DNA of 64,000 nt from Vibrio renipiscarius (GCF_000827885.1 NZ_JTKH01000025.1:62001-126000), one strand, 5' to 3'; positions 31,897 to 40,151 are shown, counted from the stretch's first letter. A program made the numbers and translations. The notes: a model not told the origin generated them from the sequence alone.

Positions 31897-33198
31897 GGGG
31901 AGACCTCAATGCCAATGTGCTCAATATAATTATTAAGTACAGTGGCAACCTGTTCAAATTGCTTTCTGTTGAGGAGGCTGTGTGAATGCAAAGCGCGCTT
32001 CCTTTGATTGTAATGTCCCATCCATGCTGAAATTAAAGCAGGGTCGATTTTTTCGCGCAGAAAAAGTGTTCTAATTTGGTGTCTGGCCCAGTTAGGCTGA
32101 ATTGGAAATATAGAGTCGATATGTTGTGAGTAAACAGAAGGTGTACACTCTAAAACCTGGCTATGATCGCGATAGAAAAAAAGGTGCTCATCACTATTCA
32201 AAGTGTGTTGATAACGAGAACTCAACCTTGGCGCAACTCTGCAGGCGTTCGCAAACCATCTCTGGTAATGGTAGCCAAAATGAAGACAGTGAATTGGCTA
32301 CTAGAGGGCGGATTTCAGCGCGTTGTTTTTGGGAAGGAACGCGGTGATGGCGTTGAAAGCCAATGACTTGATGTTTGTTATTTTTCCTTGCTTTTAGTTT
32401 TTTGATTAAATGAAATGGGTTGCCCGTAAATAGCATAATGAGTAGTGCTTTAGCCTGCTTTTCAATGCAATCTCTCGCCAAAATGGACGTGACGCAATAA
32501 TTGATGACGGCCCCAATTTCAAATTTAGTCATGCTTTCAATGTCACAAGCCAAAGACATTTCTTTTTTCTGTATCCGAGCATTGATAGCTCTGGCGTGAA
32601 GCGCGTTGGCGGCATAGTCATTAGAAGACGTTGATAGTGTCGAAACAATGCTGATTGTGCGGTTAACGTCGGACGATATGTCTTCAGTTTGCCAAACCTG
32701 CTTGCTAACGGTTGGATGTGAGGCGATTTCACGCAGTTCAACGAGAGAGTCTCCGCTATCATCGTCAAGAAACTTGATTTCACTCGTCTCCAGTTTACTC
32801 GAACCCGTAAATGTTGTGGTATTGGATCGCCGTGAATACCCATCTTTATAATCTAAAGTGGCTTCGTAGGGCCTGCGATAATGGTTAAGTTGATTTACGA
32901 TGGACGGGGGCGGCAAATCGGGATTGTCCTCTTCATTCACGAGCTCTTGGAATGCGGCGACGAGTTGAGGGAAGTCCAGTACTTGGATGTCGGGCATGTA
33001 GGCCGCTAAGCTCTCACGGTCACCTCTTGAGAATAATCGGACATCGTTACAGATATTTTCAATTCTTGATTTATGTTTTCCAATAAAAGTTAAGCGAGCT
33101 ACAGACACGAGAGTAAGGGCTTTGTACTGCTCGAATTTATTATGATCGTAAGACGTTAGCACCAGATCGGACGCAAGGAATGCTGGGATGTATAACAA
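31884..33198 (-). pseudogene. Partner tyrosine recombinase split by a frameshift
   Basis: Two overlapping minus-strand frames make one former gene of about 440 codons. The first (33198-32194) begins at TTG with no good ribosome site and runs to a stop. The second continues from about 32225 to 31884. A 1-nt shift near 32200-32225 separates them. The second part has the C-terminal recombinase pattern: WARHQIRTLFLRE (H-x-x-R) and ALISAWMGHYNQ. The expected first catalytic Arg region reads LFTGNPFHLIKKLKAR without the usual arginine. So even intact it might have been a non-catalytic partner. Upstream of TTG the frame stays open but lacks ATG, suggesting the 5' end has been lost at the cassette junction. 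Programmed frameshifting cannot be excluded. Confidence 0.7.
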
Positions 33199-33238
33199 GC
33201 CGAGAGTTTTTGTATCCGTTATGTGAGCGCCAAATTTG

Positions 33239-33517
33239 ATGGTTGAAAATTCATTCGATAAAATTGGTTCAGATATAGCGATTTATTTTGGAGTGACGAA
33301 CTATCGAAAAATTGCGCCGGTTCCCAATAACCATTTAAGTCACTGGTTAGCTGATCTGGCAGCATTGGATTTAATCACTCCAAGTTCGAGAAAACATCCG
33401 GTTAGTGATAAAAATGAATACTGGGCTTTATCTGATAAAGGCGCAACTGTGCTTAAAAACCTTCGAAGAATTCAATTAGAAAAGGGGTTAGTTGAACAAG
33501 AGTCGCCAGAGAGCTAA
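33239..33517 (+). CDS. Cassette 1: small winged-helix-like protein
   Basis: 92 residues from ATG 33239. The C-terminal half, HLSHWLADLAALDLITPSSR followed by YWALSDKGATVLKNLRR, has the helix-wing pattern of winged-helix DNA-binding proteins (ordered 'L.DLITPS...YWALS.KG' wing). No known family name recognised. Its stop codon lies inside the R'' end of attC1, as in integron gene cassettes, and it is oriented with the attC site downstream. It might regulate a neighbour or be an orphan cassette gene. Confidence 0.65.
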   Translation: MVENSFDKIGSDIAIYFGVTNYRKIAPVPNNHLSHWLADLAALDLITPSSRKHPVSDKNEYWALSDKGATVLKNLRRIQLEKGLVEQESPES

Positions 33518-33637
33518 CAAACGCTTTAAGACGGATTCACAACGCGTGGCATTTTTACCATGCGTTAAGTTTAGTGATTTAGGTGGTGTGCAGAAACATC
33601 GTATTGCGTTGCTCACCACTTAAGCGGGCGTTAGCTT
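33513..33637 (+). other. attC1 recombination site (integron cassette)
   Basis: About 125 bp bounded by GCTAACAAACGC (33513-33524) and GCGGGCGTTAGC (33624-33635), which are near-perfect complements, with CTTTAAG/CTTAAG extending the stem. The interior contains AACGCGTGGCAT/ATGCGTT, typical of Vibrio attC. Cassette crossover would occur at G^TTAGCTT (33630/33631). Confidence 0.85.
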
Positions 33638-33649
33638 TCATGGTGATTT

Positions 33650-33919
33650 ATGATTTTAAATGATGAAATATCGGCACTAAATTGCATCTTGATTAAGTAT
33701 CGAGAAAAGAAATATAAATTACCTACTGTTCATGATGGTAATGATGCAACTCGTGTATTACAAAAGTTTGCAGGCATGGGAAGCATCAATGATTTATATA
33801 TTTGTAAAAGTAACGGACATAACATTGAGAAATCTGATGAGTTATCTGTGAACGGTGATTTTCGAAACCATTTGGAAAATATACGGCAAGCATGCGCAAC
33901 TTTGTCGTCAAAAAGCTAA
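33650..33919 (+). CDS. Cassette 2: small conserved-type hypothetical protein
   Basis: 89 residues, not assigned to a known function. It has a distinctive segment FAGMGSINDLYICKSNGHNI at 41-60, which looks like a conserved motif of a family of small proteins; the family number is not certain from memory. No signal peptide or membrane segment. The ATG lies 20 bp after the crossover point of attC1 and the stop codon is within the R'' of attC2, so it fills the cassette completely. Ribosome site GGTGAT is weak, as is common in cassettes. Confidence 0.65.
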   Translation: MILNDEISALNCILIKYREKKYKLPTVHDGNDATRVLQKFAGMGSINDLYICKSNGHNIEKSDELSVNGDFRNHLENIRQACATLSSKS

Positions 33920-34008
33920 CAAGGCGTTTAAACGGGACTAAAACAGTGGGTTAGGTTTCGCTTCGCTACACATTATAACCCACAATTTTAGTCCGCTTAA
34001 CGCGGCTA
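33915..34008 (+). other. attC2, left part (interrupted by the IS110-type element)
   Basis: Starts GCTAACAAGGCGTTTAAACG, contains GGGACTAAAA...TTTTAGTCC and GTGGGTTA...TAACCCAC inverted repeats, and runs to CGCTTAACGCGGC. The missing R' end, GTTAGCA, appears at 35369-35375 beyond the insertion sequence. Joined, the two parts give a normal attC of about 100 bp. Confidence 0.8.
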
Positions 34009-35362
34009 CATGGATTCCCCCGGTTGTCAAACATCCGCTAAACTTATGACGATGGGTTTTGGACTGCCGCTCTACATTCGGCCTATTTATCGATGATTCA
34101 TATACATCGTGGCCCTGATGACTTTGCGCGACTGCGGTGCCTTATTCGTTAGATGACATCTAATGTGTCCGCCGCATTAACAGGCTCTCCGCAAGTGGTC
34201 TTAACCTATCTCCATCATTAGCGTCTGCAATGACCCGGTGGGTTTAACTCTTTATGCTGCCTATGTCTTTACTTAAGCGGCATGGTTTTCATATTCGGTT
34301 TGATTGTGTAAAAGTGACCATATAATTCGTGCGTTTTTCGCCGCGAGTGCCACGATGGCTCGATTCATCCCTCTTCGTTCAAGAACGCCTCTGCACCATT
34401 GGCTTAACCTATCTTGCTTGTCACCAAGGTTTGCAATGACCGTTCTTGCGCCATGAACCAATAACGTTCGGAGATATTTATCACCGTGTTTGGTTATTCG
34501 GCCTAACCGAGGCTTACCGCCTGTGGAATATTGCTTTGGTACCAAGCCGAGCCAAGCAGAGAAGTCGCGGCTTTTATCAAATTGTGACCCATTGCCTATC
34601 GAAGCCAGTATTGCCGTGGCGGTTTGAGGCCCAATCCCTCTAACCGTCATGACTCGGCGAACATTGTCGCTGACTTTCGCGCAAGCATCGAAGACTTGTT
34701 CTGTATCTGCGATACGTTGATTTAATTCGTCGAGGTGGTGATACGCATCGGAAATAACGGTCCTTGCGAGGCATGGTAGTTCATTCTCAGCATCTTCAAG
34801 CATTAACGGCACTTGCTTCATTAATGATGAACGACCAACAGGGATGATGAGTCCAAACTCAGATAGTAGGGCTCGCATCCGATTCATTAGCGCGGTCCGT
34901 TCGCGAACCCAATGCTCTCTCATTCGATGCACTGATAAGATGGCTTGTTGTTCAGGGGATTTTATAGGTACAAAGCGAGTTGATGGACGCTGAACGGCTT
35001 CACAGATAGCAACGGCATCATTAAGGTCGTTTTTTCCTTTGGTTCGATAAGGGATGACGTATTTAACGGCCATAATACGCGCATCATGCCCGAGTTTATT
35101 GAGTGTTCTTGCCCAATAATGTGCACCACCACACGCTTCAACGCCTATACGCATGAGCGGCATATTTGCTATTGTAGTCAGCAGTTTAGAGCGAGTAACC
35201 GACTTATGAAGTAGGACTTTGCCATTTTGGTCGACAGCATGAAGACTAAAATGGTTTTTAGCCAGGTCGATACCGCAAAAATAAGAATAATCAGACATGG
35301 TGCCTCCGGTGCAAATGTATTCCACTTAAGTGTGGCAGATCCTCGGGAGGGGGAATCCATGT
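34009..35362 (-). mobile_element. IS110-family (IS1111 subgroup) element inserted in attC2
   Basis: About 1354 bp between inverted repeats CATGGATTCCCCC (34009-34021) and GGGGGAATCCATG (35350-35362), 13 bp perfect. It encodes one IS110-type transposase on the minus strand. No target duplication is evident, in line with the family. The position, just before the R' core of an attC site, fits the known IS1111-attC group that targets integron cassettes. Outer ends could lie a few bases beyond the repeats (the inverted repeats of this subgroup are subterminal). Confidence 0.85.
34273..35298 (-). CDS. IS110/IS1111-family transposase
   Basis: About 341 residues from ATG 35298, selected because GGAGG lies 4 nt upstream; a longer frame starts upstream without such a site. 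The N-terminal DEDD (RuvC-like) domain opens with FCGIDLAKNHFSLHAVD and has GVEACGGAHYWARTL near 53. The C-terminal transposase_20 region has RGIGPQTATAILASIG near 215 and YSTGGKPRLGRITKHGDKYLR near 255, with the serine used by this family in strand transfer. Full-length and apparently intact, so the element may still move. Confidence 0.92.
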   Translation of the reverse strand: MSDYSYFCGIDLAKNHFSLHAVDQNGKVLLHKSVTRSKLLTTIANMPLMRIGVEACGGAHYWARTLNKLGHDARIMAVKYVIPYRTKGKNDLNDAVAICEAVQRPSTRFVPIKSPEQQAILSVHRMREHWVRERTALMNRMRALLSEFGLIIPVGRSSLMKQVPLMLEDAENELPCLARTVISDAYHHLDELNQRIADTEQVFDACAKVSDNVRRVMTVRGIGPQTATAILASIGNGSQFDKSRDFSAWLGLVPKQYSTGGKPRLGRITKHGDKYLRTLLVHGARTVIANLGDKQDRLSQWCRGVLERRGMNRAIVALAAKNARIIWSLLHNQTEYENHAA

Positions 35363-35368
35363 CATTCG

Positions 35369-35375
35369 TTAGCAC
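35369..35375 (+). other. attC2 right end (R' core GTTAGCA)
   Basis: GTTAGCA directly right of the insertion sequence completes the attC2 interrupted at 34008. It also marks the start of cassette 3. Confidence 0.7.
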
Positions 35376-35420
35376 ACACATATAATTAGAAACAGCGTTT
35401 AGTTACTAGGGTGAGAATCA

Positions 35421-37181
35421 ATGCCAGAAAGATTAGAATTAACAAAAAATGCACACTTTTATCTTCCTAAAACAGAAATAACAGATGATGTTATTCGTGG
35501 AATAATGGAAGGTGCTTCAGATAACATCGAGGAAGGGGGAAGCTACTTAATTGATGTTTTCCGACAAGAAAAGGTGAGTGAAGAAAATGATTTAAACTAT
35601 GTTTATTCAGTTAAGGTTTTTCCTTCAGTTAAACCAGTATATTTTTTAGATGATGAAATTGAAGATAGAATTCATGCATATATAATTATTATTGAATATG
35701 ATGGTCACTATGCTTTTCTTAAAAAAAGTTGTTCAAATATAACTGAATTAATCAAAGAAAATTTTGATTTAATTGGAAGTTCAGAGTTAAGCCGTACGTT
35801 TAATCATGATGCTGAATATCAGAAAATGGCTTTAAGAAATATGACTATTTCTGATCGAGCTATGAGAGCTAGATCTTATGAAGCAGCAGACCTGAAAGGT
35901 CTACTTTCTACGCATTCGGCTGGACGTTCAATTCCATATTACTTAAAAATTCGTCAAGGTGCTTCGATTAAGTCTATTTCAGGCACTGGTCGAATTGTCG
36001 AAGCATCTCAAAGAATATCAATTGATGACATAGCTTTATGGGTTAAAGAACAAGTAAATTTGCTAGCGAATGCAACTGATAACGAATTTCTTGAAGCATT
36101 TGCTAAGAAAGTCGAGTTAATTGATGTTTTAGCGATAACCTCACCAAATGCTCTCTTGATTGAAAGTACTCAGTTGTCTGAAAGAATAGAGAAAGACAGC
36201 TTAATAATTAAATACAAATCAAGACGTGGGAAAACAATAACAGTTTCAAATAGAGTTAAGCAAAAGCTGTATCAAGAGCTTGAAAAAACGTATGAAATAA
36301 ACGAGAACTACGAAATTGTTGGTCATTCAACGGATGCGAAAATAAGGCGTAATCCTAAAACTCTTACATTGCAATCGAAAAAATTAACAAACTATAGGCT
36401 TGTAGAAAATGGAAAAGATATAACCTTACAAAGGTATATTGTTAAGAATGGTTTTTATAGTATTACTTTTTCTGATCCTAAGTATATGTATTTTATGGGG
36501 GCTTGTTTTCAGGATTCATCTGGTGTTTCTGAGATAAATAGTATTTTAGATATTCTGAAACCAATCGGAGATATGACACAAATAACATCGGAAAAAGGTA
36601 ATTTTAGTTCAGACCAAGAGCTATTTGAAAGTGGTTCAATGTTTGAACTAATAGAGCGATTACATGAACAAGATAACTATGTCTTTTGTGATGATTTAGG
36701 GATCGAGTGGGCTGATCATATAACATTTAATATTGATGAGGGTTGTATATCCTTTATACACTCAAAGCATGGAGATCTGACTACATCAGCAAGTAAATTA
36801 CACGATGTTGTTGGGCAAGGGATTAAGAACTTAGGTAATATGTTTTTTACTCAACAACAATTTGTGCAAAGAATAGAAGATAAGTTTAATAATCTATATT
36901 CTAACAATGGTACACAAACGCAAATTAGACGTGTTCGTCAAGGTAATATGACAAACGTTGAAACGGATTTAGGTGATTTATTAAAAAATTACCAGCTTCA
37001 TAGAAAATGTATTCTTAGTTGTTCATTTATGTCTAAATCAGAAATAGAGGCACAATTCAGGAGAATACAAAATGGAGAAAATGTTCCTGGACACATTACT
37101 CAGCTTTTATGGATCATTTCGTCTTTTGCACATGCGGTTAGAGATATGAATGCGATACCAATAATCTATTGCGCTCCATAA
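35421..37181 (+). CDS. Cassette 3: large unknown protein (586 residues), possible defence effector
   Basis: 586 residues, far larger than most cassette proteins, AT-rich and without signal peptide or membrane segments, so cytoplasmic. I do not recognise a named family. Visible features: an N-terminal part with two beta-rich stretches (YVYSVKVFPSVKPVYFLDDE and HAYIIIIEYDGHYAFLKK), a helical middle (about 150-260), a basic segment SLIIKYKSRRGKTITVSN, and a C-terminal region with ITFNIDEGCISFIHSKHGDL near 440 followed by ASKLHDVVGQGIKNLGNMFF. The D-x(n)-[FI]-x-H-x-K layout is faintly like the core of PD-(D/E)xK nucleases with His replacing Glu; this is speculative. A complete cassette with its own attC downstream; anti-phage function is a guess from how often integron cassettes carry defence genes. 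Confidence 0.7.
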   Translation: MPERLELTKNAHFYLPKTEITDDVIRGIMEGASDNIEEGGSYLIDVFRQEKVSEENDLNYVYSVKVFPSVKPVYFLDDEIEDRIHAYIIIIEYDGHYAFLKKSCSNITELIKENFDLIGSSELSRTFNHDAEYQKMALRNMTISDRAMRARSYEAADLKGLLSTHSAGRSIPYYLKIRQGASIKSISGTGRIVEASQRISIDDIALWVKEQVNLLANATDNEFLEAFAKKVELIDVLAITSPNALLIESTQLSERIEKDSLIIKYKSRRGKTITVSNRVKQKLYQELEKTYEINENYEIVGHSTDAKIRRNPKTLTLQSKKLTNYRLVENGKDITLQRYIVKNGFYSITFSDPKYMYFMGACFQDSSGVSEINSILDILKPIGDMTQITSEKGNFSSDQELFESGSMFELIERLHEQDNYVFCDDLGIEWADHITFNIDEGCISFIHSKHGDLTTSASKLHDVVGQGIKNLGNMFFTQQQFVQRIEDKFNNLYSNNGTQTQIRRVRQGNMTNVETDLGDLLKNYQLHRKCILSCSFMSKSEIEAQFRRIQNGENVPGHITQLLWIISSFAHAVRDMNAIPIIYCAP

Positions 37182-37185
37182 GTAT

Positions 37186-37313
37186 GTGCTAACAAATGCA
37201 TCAACACGATTTACTACACTCGGCATTTCGGGTTGTCGGGTGTTTCTCGTTTTAAGGCATCAATTTTAAGTATAATTGCATAGTAGTAAACGTGTTATGC
37301 AGGCGTTATGTGC
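37186..37313 (+). other. attC3 recombination site
   Basis: Bounded by GTGCTAACAAATGC (from 37186) and GCAGGCGTTATGTGC (to 37313). Inner arms AACACGATTTACTAC and GTAGTAAACGTGTT are nearly complementary, giving a long imperfect hairpin of about 128 bp. It follows the stop codon of cassette 3 by 5 bp. Confidence 0.85.
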
Positions 37314-37324
37314 TTAGAGGAAAA

Positions 37325-37852
37325 ATGAACAAAATCATCTTAATTTTACTGTTGGTGTCGTCTTCAGTGTTTGCGGATAGCGAGAGCTTTTTCAATCGGT
37401 TATTTTTTGAAAATGTTTCGTACTCAGAACTTGTGACTCCAAAAAATAAGGACGTAGTAAGACCAATATTTCAGCAAATTGATGCCAGCTTAGCCTCAGA
37501 GGAATGGAGCAATGTAGATAAGTTAGGCGTATTGCGTAGCATATTAGCAATTTATTTGTCTGAAGTTGCATCAGTAAAATCGATGTCCTTTGAGCAAACC
37601 TTGTCTAAATTCAAAGCTGGCAAGCTAAACTCTGACATCACTAAAGCCTATGCTGATGAACATAATTCAAAAGTAGCTAGTAGTGAACTCGATAAGGTCG
37701 TTAATGCACGAAACTACGAGGAGACTCAACAGACAGCTAAAGAACAGCAAAGGCTAAAGTTGTTAAAATGTATCATTGATAATATGAAAAACTTACCAGC
37801 CAATATGAAAGAAGTAGTTGGTGCATATTGCAAATTAGAGCAGAAAGTTTAG
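37325..37852 (+). CDS. Cassette 4: secreted protein of unknown function
   Basis: About 175 residues from ATG 37325 (AGAGG ribosome site), preferred over an upstream frame start at 37292 that lies inside attC3. Signal peptide MNKIILILLLVSSSVFA, then a mostly helical, Lys/Glu-rich mature protein with a C-terminal Cys pair (KCIIDNM and AYCKLEQ). It is predicted to be periplasmic. Not recognised. The stop codon lies 6 bp before attC4, as expected for a cassette. Confidence 0.68.
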   Translation: MNKIILILLLVSSSVFADSESFFNRLFFENVSYSELVTPKNKDVVRPIFQQIDASLASEEWSNVDKLGVLRSILAIYLSEVASVKSMSFEQTLSKFKAGKLNSDITKAYADEHNSKVASSELDKVVNARNYEETQQTAKEQQRLKLLKCIIDNMKNLPANMKEVVGAYCKLEQKV

Positions 37853-37857
37853 TACGC

Positions 37858-37961
37858 ACATAACAAGCGTTCAAGACGGATTCCCAACGCTTGGCATTTT
37901 CGGCTTACTTTGGGGTAAGTGTTTATGTCACAATGGTTTAGGTCAGGTGGTGGTGTTATGT
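37858..37961 (+). other. attC4 recombination site (right end degenerate)
   Basis: ACATAACAAGCG (from 37858) pairs with GTTATGT (37955-37961), 104 bp apart. The interior AACGCTTGGCATTTTCGG is typical of Vibrio attC. The R' side reads GGTGGTGTTATG rather than GCGGCGTTATG, so it may be damaged. It is the last recognisable attC of this row. Confidence 0.6.
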
Positions 37962-38278
37962 TTTAATGGGATGTCAATGGCTTAAATGCCTTTGAGTCGT
38001 TCTTTGCCCCTTTGGCTATTCGTTGGGAGTAGACTCAGCAAATCACTATTATCGATCCATTCTTAAATCCCTTAACCCGTAAAACATGCCAAGGTTAACG
38101 GGTTGCTTCATTCAAGTTTTCGAGTGGTTTGGTCGTCTTGTTTCTCTGGCTCAAAGTCGCTTCAGGCGTATTTCTCAATCAGCCAATAATGTAACCACCC
38201 CCTGTTTTAGTGACACTTTAAATTAGATATTTTTCCGGATTCATATTTGGCTAAATATTCCCAAGGGGTTATTTATAA
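37962..38278. other. Gene-free junction between cassette array and IS3 remnant
   Basis: No coding frame supported. It contains an inverted repeat AACCCGT (38074-38080) / ACGGGTT (38098-38104). The sequence TGTTTTAGTGACACTTTAAA near 38203-38222 could be an IS end. It probably marks the right edge of the cassette array. Confidence 0.4.
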
Positions 38279-38495
38279 ATGATGGAAGATAAACGTAAGA
38301 AACGGACTAAGATCCCGAGTCAGAAAACTGAGTCTAGTCGGATTGCAGAGCTTGAACGTCAGAACGAACAATTTAAGCTCGAGAATGACTTGCTAAAAAA
38401 GTGGCAACGATTCGTTGCCCAAGAAAGTCGGCAAAACTCCGATTCATAGCCAAGTATCAAAACCACTACTCGCGATAGATTTGAAGTGAACACTT
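38279..38495 (+). pseudogene. IS3-family orfA/orfB remnant
   Basis: A 56-residue frame (38279-38449) begins MMEDKRKKRTK and has the leucine-zipper pattern RIAELERQNEQFKLENDLLK of the end of IS3-type OrfA. In the next frame KLRFIAKYQNHYSR resembles the start of OrfB before a stop at about 38485. The N-terminal helix-turn-helix of OrfA and the DDE domain are missing, so this is a small internal relic. Confidence 0.65.
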
Positions 38496-38518
38496 TAAAG
38501 ACCGAAATCGCTCTAAAA

Positions 38519-39838
38519 TCAGCTATTGGTGAGCAAATAGGGCTCTACTAAGCGCCTGATATTCACCTTGGCTCCAAGGCGAGATGCCAGTAGGTACATG
38601 CCTCCTATCTTGCGGTGGAGAAATAGGGCATCGGCTGGTGGTGTGTGCCAATACTCTTGCTCCATGCTCAGTATGGTTCCTGCTTCACGAAGCCTTTGCG
38701 CTAAACCACTGGCTTTGAAATCGTAATCTTCATCGACAAGCATGGGTTCACACGCCATTTTTACTAAGTTGAGAATGGCTTGGCGTTGGTCTGGGAGAAT
38801 GGTCTCGCTAAAAAATCCAATTTGCTCTAGGGCTTTGTTTAGTCCCTGCTCATCATGATTAACTACAGAAGTGAAAGCCTTACGATAACCCTCACTGAAC
38901 CGATCGCTGTATTCACGAGTAGCGCCAAAATCCAACAAACCAATTTGACGTGTTTGCTCTACATACAAGTAATTAGCGAAGTTGGGATCGGTTTGCACCA
39001 TCTTGAAGTCAAACAGCTCTTTGAACATTAGTTCGAGCAGGCTTTGCATGACAAAGTCACGTGTCTGCTGGTCGTCGTTTTCGATTTTTTCGATAGAACA
39101 GCCTTCGATGAAATCCATCGCGAGCACCGATTCGGATGAGCTTTGTAGGTAAACTTTCGGAACCACAAAGTGAGAGTTTCCGCTTAGTGCATGATAATAG
39201 CGAGTCGCGTAATCGGCCTCTCGAGCATAATCCGCTTCATCGTGGAGCTGTTTTTTCGCTTCTTCCAACAAACTTTTGTAATCGACAGACTCCGGAATCA
39301 AGCCAACAATTTTGAGCAGAGTACCGACATTATTTACATCGCTATCGATACTTTTTCTGATCCCTGGATACTGAACTTTGACGGCCAATTTATCACCTGC
39401 GTCACTGTAGGCTTGGTGAACTTGACCGATGGACGCACTGGCGATGGGTTTGAAGTTGAAGGAGATAAACTCCGCCTTCCAGTTCATTCCGAGTGAATTT
39501 TCTAACACTTGGTTGAGCTGTTTGGCTGGCAGCGGGTCGGCGTCTGAGCGCAGGCGGGCGAGAATGTTAGCTAACTCGGGTTCAAGAATATCACCTGCAT
39601 CCATCGACAGCATTTGACCGAGTTTCATCGCCGCGCCGCGTAAATGCGCCAGTTGATCAGTGAGTCGAGCAACATTTTGGGGCGTTAATAGCAAGTCTTT
39701 TGCTTTGGGTCTGTTTCCCTGCGCGAGCTGTTTCGTGCCTTCCGTGATGACACTTCCGGCTACTCGAGTCGCGAGCGACGCGAACTTACTGAATCTTGAA
39801 ATGCGATGGGTAGGTAGACTTCTTTCTCTTGCCGACAT
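38519..39838 (-). CDS. ABC1/UbiB-family atypical kinase
   Basis: 439 residues, typical of ADCK/UbiB proteins. The family-specific KxGQ motif is in AAMKLGQMLSMDAGDIL near 90, the invariant Lys in LAVKVQYPGIRK near 175, ExD-like residues in EEAKKQLHDEADYAREADY near 215, and the metal-binding loop in LLDFGATREYSDRF near 310. The catalytic loop reads TDPNFANYLY where relatives have DPHPGN. These proteins are linked to ubiquinone biosynthesis or membrane lipid-related ATPase activity; this one lacks C-terminal membrane helices, so it is not classic UbiB. It lies just beyond the IS3 remnant and may be core chromosome rather than island. Confidence 0.88.
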   Translation of the reverse strand: MSARERSLPTHRISRFSKFASLATRVAGSVITEGTKQLAQGNRPKAKDLLLTPQNVARLTDQLAHLRGAAMKLGQMLSMDAGDILEPELANILARLRSDADPLPAKQLNQVLENSLGMNWKAEFISFNFKPIASASIGQVHQAYSDAGDKLAVKVQYPGIRKSIDSDVNNVGTLLKIVGLIPESVDYKSLLEEAKKQLHDEADYAREADYATRYYHALSGNSHFVVPKVYLQSSSESVLAMDFIEGCSIEKIENDDQQTRDFVMQSLLELMFKELFDFKMVQTDPNFANYLYVEQTRQIGLLDFGATREYSDRFSEGYRKAFTSVVNHDEQGLNKALEQIGFFSETILPDQRQAILNLVKMACEPMLVDEDYDFKASGLAQRLREAGTILSMEQEYWHTPPADALFLHRKIGGMYLLASRLGAKVNIRRLVEPYLLTNS

Positions 39839-40100
39839 AAAGGTTCTCTCTGGGAATCAAGGTTCACTACAACGTTTCATAAATCATGACACAACCGGAT
39901 GTTTGGTGGGGAAATGTGTCGAGCTAAACAGTAAGTCTACTTCTTTTGTGCACAACGGGCATATACCATCGTAAAAATGTCGTTAATGAAGTCATTGGCT
40001 CCCTAAGTATTTTTATCTACTCCAACTATACGCAATCACCGAGTAGGTAGATCAGTTAACTCAGTGATCCGATACTGTCATTGTGGGTTTCGCTGTAGAG

Positions 40101-40117
40101 AGAAGCGGGCGTTAGAC
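40101..40117 (+). other. Stray attC R' half-site
   Basis: AGAAGCGGGCGTTAGAC matches the right end of attC1 (TAAGCGGGCGTTAGC) over 12 bases. I found no convincing matching R'' end (GTCTAAC) within 150 bp upstream, so it is probably a truncated attC. The rest of 39839-40151 holds no supported gene. Confidence 0.45.
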
Positions 40118-40151
40118 TCTATGCTGAAAATGAAAACTTTAAGGGGGTTGC

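Noticed and set aside
33239..33517. Small winged-helix protein as third member of the recombinase module
   Set aside because: It is on the opposite strand and ends inside an attC site, so it is better explained as a gene cassette; a functional link to the recombinases is not supported.
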